From DAOTTW01 sp034437615 (GTDB lineage: Bacteria; Chloroflexota; Anaerolineae; Aggregatilineales; Phototrophicaceae), in contig DAOTTW010000320.1 in the NCBI GenBank assembly GCA_034437615.1, forward strand, positions 1 through 9,736: DNA of 9,736 nucleotides, given 5' to 3'. Shown in pieces: positions 1 to 5,171 of the stretch. The notes beneath the pieces are model-generated. The model made no database searches. It was not told the DNA's origin and worked only from the letters and a program-made list of their open reading frames with translations. The position numbers were made by a program, and so were the translations under genes. How positions within the stretch are numbered: position 1 is the first letter of the stretch; each line of letters starts with the position of its first letter.

Positions 1-1080
1 ATTCAGGTTGCCGAGTGTCAGGTTACCATCTGTATCGTTGACAGTCTTGTCTTCGCCTGTGTCATAGGTCGGGATGTAATTGAAGGGGTCTTCATGGAAG
101 AACTCGCGGTATGTGAACGTACCGTCCGGCCAATAAATGCGCCTGCCGTCACTGGTTAAAACGTCGAAGCCATTTTCATCCTGCACAGTCAGATCAGTGG
201 CGTCCACGCCTGTCTGCTCAAGCGTCGGTATAAAGGGCGACTGGTTACTTGCCGGGTTTGCGGGCAGGAAGTAGACATTGCATTCGTTGGCGCGTGCCGG
301 GTAACGCCCCACCACCCGCAGGCGATAGCCCTCTTCATAGAGCAGGTCCTGTGTCGCGCAGCTAGCGTCCTCAATAACTGTACCGTCACTTTGGATGCAC
401 CAATCTTGCAGATACTTCGTCGAGACGCGGTAAGCGTTCGGCTCGTTGCTCAGGGCTTCCGGGTCCGGCGTGTTGTTAATCATCTGCAAAGCGAAGACGG
501 ACACCACCATATCATCCGGGTAGAAGCTGATATCGGTTGTGTTGCCGTTGCGGTCCAGCCGTTCACGGAAGACTGAAAACGCCTCGCCCTGACCATTCAG
601 ACGCCCTTTTAGCGTCAGTGGGGCCAGTGAGTTCAACATCTGGCAGGAAACAGCCTGGAAGAAGCCAATATCCGGTAGGAACTCCGTGTCGCAGATGCGC
701 GATTGTTCGCGGTACGTTTGGCCGCCCGTATTCGGGATAACCAGGTCCGGGTTATCGCCCGTATCGTCGATTAAATCCACACTGTAGCGATCCTGCATAT
801 CGTAGACGACGGGGTGAATGCTGCTGCTCTCGTTCCATTCATCGGGTGAGAGGTCGCCTGTTAACGTCGTACCAAAACGCGCACCGTTGCGCGTCGTATC
901 CAGCAGGATCATGTAGTGGTTGGCATACCAGCCAATTTCTGCGATGCCGAAGATCATGATAATCAGCAACGGGGCAATCAGCGCCAGCTCGACCAGGCTC
1001 TGGCCACGCTGCCGTGTGCCCGCTACTGCCTGGGGTGTGCCGTCCAGTATGCGTAAGATGATGCGCAACAGTCCACGCAT
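1..1080 (-). CDS. TadE/TadG-like pilus-associated protein, 3' end outside the window
   Basis: The minus strand is open from an ATG at 1080 to the left edge, giving 360 residues without a stop; the C-terminus lies outside. The N-terminus is basic and short, followed by RGQSLVELALIAPLLI, in which Gly26 and Glu31 match the prepilin-peptidase pattern (Gly at -1, Glu at +5) of TadE-type pseudopilins. A single hydrophobic helix spans about residues 29-50, and the rest is a polar, presumably extracytoplasmic domain with five cysteines that could form disulfides. TadE/TadG proteins are minor components of Tad (Flp) pilus machines, anchored in the membrane with the bulk outside. The start is supported by GAGGA five bases upstream. 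No other tad gene is visible, so assignment to a pilus rests on the N-terminal motif alone; the large C-terminal domain was not recognised. Confidence 0.8.
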   Translation of the reverse strand, partial: MRGLLRIILRILDGTPQAVAGTRQRGQSLVELALIAPLLIIMIFGIAEIGWYANHYMILLDTTRNGARFGTTLTGDLSPDEWNESSSIHPVVYDMQDRYSVDLIDDTGDNPDLVIPNTGGQTYREQSRICDTEFLPDIGFFQAVSCQMLNSLAPLTLKGRLNGQGEAFSVFRERLDRNGNTTDISFYPDDMVVSVFALQMINNTPDPEALSNEPNAYRVSTKYLQDWCIQSDGTVIEDASCATQDLLYEEGYRLRVVGRYPARANECNVYFLPANPASNQSPFIPTLEQTGVDATDLTVQDENGFDVLTSDGRRIYWPDGTFTYREFFHEDPFNYIPTYDTGEDKTVNDTDGNLTLGNLN

Positions 1081-1122
1081 GGTCGTCCTCAAAAATGTCT
1101 CTCGCAGTAGGTTGTCGACCTG

Positions 1123-1176
1123 ATGATACCACAATCACGCCAAGCAACTGCTTATGCAATGATAGTGTTTTGTCAA
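1123..1176 (-). promoter_or_regulatory. Candidate promoter(s) for the TadE-like gene
   Basis: In the 128-base gap between the two minus-strand genes, a perfect TTGACA lies at 1171-1176 (minus strand). It is followed after 16 bases by the weak -10 candidate TAAGCA at 1149-1154. A second possibility is an extended -10, TGGTATCAT, whose hexamer is at 1123-1128; it has no good -35 but would give a leader of about 36 bases containing the Shine-Dalgarno. No hairpin followed by a T-run was found here, so read-through from the PspA-like gene is also possible. Confidence 0.35.
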
Positions 1177-1208
1177 GAACTGCAACGACAAACCGCACAC
1201 CCCAACGC

Positions 1209-2063
1209 TTATTTGTCGTCGTCTTCCGGCTTGCTCAAGCGTGCAAGGCGGCGCGATAGGTCATCATCGACTTCCCGGCTGGATGTAATCGGGCGGCGCT
1301 GGGGCTGTGGCGTCTCTTCGACGATCACATCATCCTCACGCAACAAGCTGGATTGCTGGCCGCTGTTGCTCTGGTTGCGCGTCTGTTGTTCGTCGCGTTC
1401 TGCCTCTGGTATCTGGTTTGCCTCTGGTATCTGGTCTACCTCTGGCATGTGGCCCTGGTTTTGTTGCTGATTGACCAGATCGCTGAGTGCCTGGCGTGTG
1501 TTGTCCAGCCGTTCAGTCAGGGAGCGCGTTAGGCTTTCGATGCGGCTATCCTGTTCGTTAGCCTGTGTGCGCTGTTTGTCGGATGCTGTCTGGCGTTCTT
1601 GCTCGGCTTGGCGTCGCCGCCCCTGCTCGACCATCGCTTCCATCGTGTTCACCTGGCTAATCAGTTCGCCGGTGATGTGGCGGTGTTCGCGTAGATCGGC
1701 CTCTAGCATGGTGACTTCGCGTTGTGCCTGCTGGATGCGGGCAATGTGGCGGCGTGCCCCGGCCTCGTCATTGCGTGCGAGGGCGTCATCGGCTTGTGCG
1801 TCTCGGTCGGCAATCTCACGATAGAGCGTATCGACTTTACCTTGCAATTGCTTCTCGTAGGCGATGGCGTCATCCACACGCTTACGCAACCCGGCCACAT
1901 CACGGCTCAGGTTTTCACCAATTTCACGGCGTGCCAGCACATCCCGCCGACTGCGCTCGCGGTCGTCTGCACTGCCTGCGTCATCATCGTTGCCAAAGCT
2001 CAGCAAATCGTTGACCTGTGAGCGAACCAGCACATTTAACTTGTCAAAAAAGCTGCGCGGCAT
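1209..2063 (-). CDS. PspA/IM30-family coiled-coil membrane-stress protein
   Basis: The product is 284 aa. Residues 4-21 (SFFDKLNVLVRSQVNDLL) resemble the membrane-binding amphipathic N-terminal helix of PspA/IM30. Residues about 35-195 are highly charged, Ala/Glu/Arg/Gln-rich heptad-like helix typical of the family, including an ADDALARNDEAGARRHI stretch like the PspA central helices. Residues 196-284 are a low-complexity, Gln/Pro/Asp-rich tail not usual for PspA (about 220 aa). Family members bind stressed membranes and help maintain or remodel them; that role is inferred. The reading frame extends upstream to 2135, but the ATG at 2063 was chosen because the amphipathic helix begins there and GGAGA lies eight bases before it. 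The gene has its own promoter and lies 128 bases upstream of the TadE-like gene. A divergent coiled-coil protein of another family cannot be excluded. Confidence 0.72.
   Translation of the reverse strand: MPRSFFDKLNVLVRSQVNDLLSFGNDDDAGSADDRERSRRDVLARREIGENLSRDVAGLRKRVDDAIAYEKQLQGKVDTLYREIADRDAQADDALARNDEAGARRHIARIQQAQREVTMLEADLREHRHITGELISQVNTMEAMVEQGRRRQAEQERQTASDKQRTQANEQDSRIESLTRSLTERLDNTRQALSDLVNQQQNQGHMPEVDQIPEANQIPEAERDEQQTRNQSNSGQQSSLLREDDVIVEETPQPQRRPITSSREVDDDLSRRLARLSKPEDDDK
1402..1455 (-). repeat. Three-copy 18-nt tandem repeat inside the PspA-like gene
   Basis: Units at 1402-1419, 1420-1437 and 1438-1455 are in frame. The first two differ at one base; the third has diverged. They encode the repeated motif (I/M)PE(A/V)xQ around residues 206-221 of the tail, so the linker length may vary between strains. 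Confidence 0.75.
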
Positions 2064-2084
2064 GGTCGTCTTCTCCGTAGATAT

Positions 2085-2110
2085 GTTTCGTTTTGCACGT
2101 TTCGTTTTGC
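2085..2110. repeat. 12-nt direct repeat in the leader of the PspA-like gene
   Basis: The plus-strand sequence GTTTCGTTTTGC occurs at 2085-2096 and again exactly at 2099-2110, a period of 14 bases. It lies between the predicted -10 box (2124-2129) and the start codon at 2063, roughly +7 to +32 of the transcript. This spacing fits a tandem operator or a leader element; no known regulator site was recognised. Confidence 0.6.
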
Positions 2111-2123
2111 GAGTCGATAGCCT

Positions 2124-2151
2124 ATTATAGCTCACGTAGCCTAACCGTGAA
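2124..2151 (-). promoter_or_regulatory. Promoter of the PspA-like gene
   Basis: On the minus strand a perfect TATAAT (2124-2129) is preceded after 16 bases by TTCACG (2146-2151), which matches four of six bases of TTGACA. Transcription would begin near 2117, giving a leader of about 54 bases that contains the direct repeat and the GGAGA ribosome binding site. Confidence 0.6.
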
Positions 2152-2186
2152 AAAGGTAACTACTCGGCCATAGCCAATTTTCACAG

Positions 2187-2212
2187 GCCACGTTTTATTG
2201 TGGCGCTGCCAC
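2187..2212 (+). other. Two mutually exclusive short stems before the AEC gene
   Basis: GCCAC at 2187-2191, GTGGC at 2200-2204 and GCCAC at 2208-2212 let the middle arm pair with either neighbour (loops of 8 or 3 bases). The second stem ends directly before the GAGGG ribosome binding site (2213-2217) of the permease gene. With five base pairs each they may be chance; no T-run follows. Confidence 0.3.
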
Positions 2213-2227
2213 GAGGGCTACTATCGA

Positions 2228-3151
2228 ATGCTAATGACTGAATTACTCGGTATCATCCTGAACGTAATTAGCCCGGTGTTCATCGTCGCGGGCCTGGGGG
2301 CGCTGGTCGGCAGGGTATTTAAGCCCGACCCGCGCACCTTATCCGTCTATCTGATCTACTTATTTTCGCCAGCGCTGGTTTATGACGGGCTGGCTTCTAG
2401 CGAATTGCCGACCGATCAGCTTTTGCGCGTGGGCGCGGTGGTGATCGGCGTGGCGCTGGTGATGGCGTTGATCTCGTATGGGCTGGCACGCCTGCAAAAC
2501 CTCAGCCAGCGCATGACAGGCGCGTTTGTCCTCAGCATCATTCTGGTTAACGCGGCTAATTACGGCATCCCGCTGAATACATTCGCCTTCGGTGCCGTCG
2601 GTGAACAAACAGCCATCACCTATTATGCGATTTCTTCGATTGTCGGCAGCGTACTCGGCGTTTATTTCGCGTCGATGGGGTCCGTTCCGACTTTGCAGGC
2701 AGTTGGTAACATCTTCCGCGTGCCGATTACCTATGCGGCGCTGCTGGGTTTTGTGGTTAATCTGGCTGATATAAGCGTCCCACTGGCTGTAGATCGGGCG
2801 GTGAGCGTCGCAGCAGAGGCGTCTGTGCCGCTGATGCTGGCATTGCTCGGCTTGCAATTGGCCAATATCTCGATTGAGGGCAACATACGGCCTATGCTGG
2901 TGGCGGTGGGGGCGAAACTGTTGATCGCGCCATTGGTGGCGGTGCCGCTGGCCTTGCTGCTGGGCTTGCAGGGTGTGCCTTACGCGGTATCGGTGATCGA
3001 AAGCAGTATGCCCACCGCCGTCATGTCAATTGCGCTGGCGACCCAATTCGGCAGCGATGCGGCTTTTACAGCAGCCGTCACGCTCATCAGTACATTAGCG
3101 AGCATCCTAACGTTGAGCGTGCTGATTCTTATCCTGCAAAATACCATCTAA
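2228..3151 (+). CDS. AEC-family (auxin efflux carrier-like) transporter
   Basis: The product is 307 aa, almost entirely hydrophobic, with about ten predicted membrane helices, the usual size for AEC permeases. Family hallmarks visible are the N-terminal SPVFIVAGLGALVGR helix, NAANYGIPLNTFAFG (residues 108-122) in the first half, and MPTAVMSIALATQFG (261-275) in the second. The last two resemble the broken-helix motifs of the two inverted halves of the fold. Members export or exchange small organic anions; the substrate here cannot be told. The frame extends upstream to a TTG at 2198, but ATG 2228 is preferred because GAGGG (2213-2217) lies ten bases before it; ATG 2234 is possible but too far from that site. 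It is divergent from the PspA-like gene. No functional link with the operon downstream is evident. Confidence 0.88.
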   Translation: MLMTELLGIILNVISPVFIVAGLGALVGRVFKPDPRTLSVYLIYLFSPALVYDGLASSELPTDQLLRVGAVVIGVALVMALISYGLARLQNLSQRMTGAFVLSIILVNAANYGIPLNTFAFGAVGEQTAITYYAISSIVGSVLGVYFASMGSVPTLQAVGNIFRVPITYAALLGFVVNLADISVPLAVDRAVSVAAEASVPLMLALLGLQLANISIEGNIRPMLVAVGAKLLIAPLVAVPLALLLGLQGVPYAVSVIESSMPTAVMSIALATQFGSDAAFTAAVTLISTLASILTLSVLILILQNTI

Positions 3152-3188
3152 ATATCACCTGCTGTATCCATCTCGGTTGATTTTCTGC

Positions 3189-3247
3189 GGGCGCAATGGG
3201 TTGCGCCCCTAAAACCGTGTTCTGTAGGGACGCGCAACAGCACGCCC
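3189..3247. repeat. Pair of oppositely oriented 23-nt hairpin elements
   Basis: Positions 3189-3211 (read on the minus strand) and 3225-3247 (plus strand) both begin TAGGG, contain GCGCAAC and end CGCCC, and are 23 nt long, 13 bases apart and pointing away from each other's 3' ends. The first copy is a perfect hairpin (GGGCGCAA, loop TGGG, TTGCGCCC at 3189-3208); the second is imperfect. No T-run follows on either strand, so an ordinary intrinsic terminator is unlikely, although RNA folding could still slow transcription leaving the AEC gene. They resemble small dispersed palindromic repeats. Confidence 0.55.
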
Positions 3248-3302
3248 GAAACCAACGTAACGTTTCAACTGAATTCGATACACAAGCCGATGGTCCTGAT
3301 TG

Positions 3303-3338
3303 TTTTCGCGCTTTTAGACGCTGTGTTATACTGCGCCT
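3303..3338 (+). promoter_or_regulatory. Extended -10 promoter of the five-gene operon, probably leaderless
   Basis: TGTTATACT (3324-3332) is an extended -10 (TGn plus TATACT at 3327-3332). The -35 is weak: TTTTCG at 3303-3308 (18-base spacer) or TTGTTT at 3300-3305 (21-base spacer). The usual start site, seven bases past the -10, falls on the A of the ATG at 3339. No Shine-Dalgarno lies before that ATG, consistent with a leaderless transcript. Confidence 0.55.
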
Positions 3339-3638
3339 ATGGATAAATACAGCAATGCCAATAGTAACGCGGGGATAAATCCGCAGACAGGCCACAGCGA
3401 AGCGGCCCCAACAAGCTCAGATGCTTGGGCCGAAATGCTGAAAGCACGCGGGTGGGCCGCAGGCGCGGCAACCGCCCTGGATGTCGTGGAGCCGTTTAGC
3501 CCGTTAGTGGCGCAGGTGCTGTGGGTGGTGCAACCGATTAGCGGTGTTTTCGGGGCGCGGGCGCTGCTTCACGACCTGGCGCAAACGCTGGAAGACCCAC
3601 AGCAACTTGCGCATCTGCGGCAACAGTTAGAGACTTAA
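3339..3638 (+). CDS. Small conserved-looking protein, first gene of the operon, function unknown
   Basis: The product is 99 aa and of unrecognised family. Residues 1-27 are polar and probably disordered. Residues 28-48 form a Trp/Ala-rich amphipathic stretch (AWAEMLKARGWAAGAATAL). Residues 52-77 are hydrophobic with two prolines (PFSPLVAQVLWVVQPISG), perhaps a membrane-hugging helix pair, and the end is a charged helix (LAQTLEDPQQLAHLRQQL). From memory, similar small proteins precede DUF6754 genes in other Chloroflexota, but this is unverified. The start has no ribosome binding site; the promoter placement suggests a leaderless mRNA. The DUF6754-like gene follows after 34 bases, so co-transcription is likely. 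A role as a small accessory or anchoring subunit of the complex encoded downstream is inference. Confidence 0.75.
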   Translation: MDKYSNANSNAGINPQTGHSEAAPTSSDAWAEMLKARGWAAGAATALDVVEPFSPLVAQVLWVVQPISGVFGARALLHDLAQTLEDPQQLAHLRQQLET

Positions 3639-3660
3639 TCATGCATTTTGCATCACCAGC

Positions 3661-3665
3661 AGGAG
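3661..3665 (+). promoter_or_regulatory. Ribosome binding site fixing the GTG start at 3673
   Basis: AGGAG sits seven bases before the GTG at 3673 and is the strongest Shine-Dalgarno in the operon. A small palindrome, ATGCA-TTT-TGCAT (3641-3653), lies just upstream in the 34-base gap. Confidence 0.7.
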
Positions 3666-3672
3666 CCGACCT

Positions 3673-4458
3673 GTGGATACGAGCACAACGCAATTAATCG
3701 CGCTGACTGTCGTGGTCTTCGTGTTCGCTGCGAATTACATCACCGGGCTAGCGACGCGGCGGCGTGACCTGCATCAGCGGCCTATTGAAGCCTATAGCGC
3801 CCTGCCTGCACTAGTGAGCGAAAGCGTCGAAGCCAGCCGACCGTTACATCTGTCGCTGGGTAGCGCCACCATCGGCGGCGAAAGCACGCTGGTCGCACTG
3901 GCGGGCAAGGATTACCTGTACTATGCGGTGCAGCAAGCCGCCATCAGCGATGCCTCGCCCATCATCACCGTCAGCGATGCCGCCGCCATCCCTTTAGCGA
4001 TGGATACGTTGCGGCGGGGCTACACGTCTGCACAGATGATAGAGCGCTATCGACCCATCAACGTGCGCTGGTTCCCGGCGGGTGAGCGCTCATTGGCGTT
4101 TGCGGGCGGTGTGATGGCCATGCAGGGCACAGACGAAGACGATGTAGCGGCCAACCTACTGGCGGGTAGCTTCGGTGTGGAGTTGGCGCTGATTATGCTG
4201 GCGGCGCAGCGGCGCGGTAAGCTGGTGGCCGCAGGCAGTGACCGCTTAGATGGCATCGCGATCACGTATGCCCTCGCTGATTATCCCATTCTGGGCGAAG
4301 AACTCTTTGCGGCGGCTGGCTATCTCGGTGATGCGCGAAGCGCAGAGGGCCGCAGTGCCCGCGTCCGTAATTACACGGTTGACGCGCTACGCGGCGTGGT
4401 CGTCGTGGCGATCCTGCTCTTGCTGCTCGTCTCAATCGTCACGGAGTTGACCGCATGA
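3673..4458 (+). CDS. DUF6754-like membrane protein
   Basis: The product is 261 aa starting at GTG. A membrane helix at about residues 7-25 is followed by RRRDLHQR and a soluble domain (about 55-225), then a second helix at 240-258. The arginines flanking both helices place the soluble domain in the cytoplasm. The domain contains PLHLSLGSATIGGESTLVALAG (57-78), SPIITVSDAAAIPLAMDTL (95-113), a GERSLAFAGGVMAM segment (137-150), GSFGVELALIMLAA (165-178) and GSDRLDGIAITYALAD (188-203). This pattern matches my recollection of DUF6754, a family of unknown function frequent in Chloroflexota. The alternating beta/alpha look suggests a Rossmann-like fold, but no catalytic motif is apparent. Its stop overlaps the start of the next gene by four bases (ATGA), implying translational coupling. 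Confidence 0.75.
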   Translation: MDTSTTQLIALTVVVFVFAANYITGLATRRRDLHQRPIEAYSALPALVSESVEASRPLHLSLGSATIGGESTLVALAGKDYLYYAVQQAAISDASPIITVSDAAAIPLAMDTLRRGYTSAQMIERYRPINVRWFPAGERSLAFAGGVMAMQGTDEDDVAANLLAGSFGVELALIMLAAQRRGKLVAAGSDRLDGIAITYALADYPILGEELFAAAGYLGDARSAEGRSARVRNYTVDALRGVVVVAILLLLLVSIVTELTA

Positions 4459-5162
4459 GGGTTCGCTTAAACGTCGTTCTATCTGCTACCATCGTTGTCA
4501 GCGTCGGCTTTATCACGCTGTTAGGGTTGCTGGCGGGTAGTGACCTGCGCTTGATCCGCCCCTTGTTTGCTTCTTTGCCGCTGGATGAAGCCAGCATCGA
4601 CACCATCGTAGGCGTGCTGAGCATCGTGCCCGCGCTGGCGGCTGTCTTCGTGCGCATCGCGGTCGTTACCGCTGCCCTCACGCTGATTATCGGCATTCTG
4701 AACTTGCTATTCGTCCATGCGCGGCGCTTCGCAGGTGGGGCGCGTGGCCTGGGCGGGCGTGTGAACAGCCTCGCCTTGCTGCTGAGTTATAGCCTGGGTG
4801 TAATCTTTATTATTTTGGGGCGCGTCGGGGATAGCAACATTGCGAATGTCCTGCTGGAAAGCGTACAGGTCACGATTGAGTCGGCGCTGGCGGCGTTGCT
4901 GTTCTTCGTACTGGTGTATGGGGCTATGCGCATCCTACGGCGCGGTGTGACGTTCGGGCGTTTGCTTTTTCTGGCGGCGCTGCTAATCGTGCTGATCGGT
5001 GCGCTGCCATTGGGCATCGCGCCCGTGCGGGATTTTGCAGCATGGGTGATGGCCGTCCCGGTGGATGGTGGCGCACGCGGCATTCTATTAGGTATTGCCC
5101 TGGCGACAAGCGTCGCAGGGTTGCGCATTCTAATCGGACAGGATCGTTCCTACGGCGAGTAG
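4455..5162 (+). CDS. Six-helix membrane protein of unknown function
   Basis: The product is 235 aa, very hydrophobic, with helices at about 8-27, 62-87, 104-122, 141-161, 168-190 and 207-226. The basic loops HARRFAGGARGLGGR (88-102) and RRGVTFGR (162-169) indicate the cytoplasmic side. No polar residues typical of a transporter core, and no enzymatic motif, stand out. I recognise no named family; the ILNLLFVHARR segment followed by a Gly-rich loop recalls membrane proteins next to DUF6754 genes in other Chloroflexota, an unverified memory. The ATG overlaps the stop of the previous gene by four bases, with GGAG eight bases before it, so the two are translated together, probably as partners in one complex. 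The giant protein starts nine bases after its stop. Confidence 0.75.
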   Translation: MRVRLNVVLSATIVVSVGFITLLGLLAGSDLRLIRPLFASLPLDEASIDTIVGVLSIVPALAAVFVRIAVVTAALTLIIGILNLLFVHARRFAGGARGLGGRVNSLALLLSYSLGVIFIILGRVGDSNIANVLLESVQVTIESALAALLFFVLVYGAMRILRRGVTFGRLLFLAALLIVLIGALPLGIAPVRDFAAWVMAVPVDGGARGILLGIALATSVAGLRILIGQDRSYGE

Positions 5163-5169
5163 TGGGTGA
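5162..5169 (+). promoter_or_regulatory. Ribosome binding region deciding the start of the giant protein
   Basis: GTGGGTGA pairs partly with the extended anti-Shine-Dalgarno (consensus GGAGGTGA) at a good distance from ATG 5172. An in-frame GTG at 5166 has only GGCGAG (5154-5159) upstream. ATG 5172 was therefore preferred. Confidence 0.45.
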
Positions 5170-5171
5170 GC

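Noticed and set aside
839..1198. Minus-strand open frame of 119 codons overlapping the TadE-like start
   Set aside because: The other minus-strand frame carries the prepilin motif, the membrane helix and a Shine-Dalgarno; this frame has none of these.
2064..2135. Longer start for the PspA-like protein
   Set aside because: The extra 24 residues are Lys/Arg/Thr-rich and overlap the -10 region and the direct repeat; the family N-terminus and ribosome binding site point to ATG 2063.
2360..2857. Minus-strand open frame of 165 codons inside the AEC gene
   Set aside because: It lies wholly within a permease with clear family motifs and encodes a His/Arg/Gln-rich product with no recognisable feature.
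3189..3208. Intrinsic terminator for the AEC gene
   Set aside because: The 8-bp hairpin is strong, but no T-run follows on either strand, and a second related element nearby fits a dispersed repeat better.
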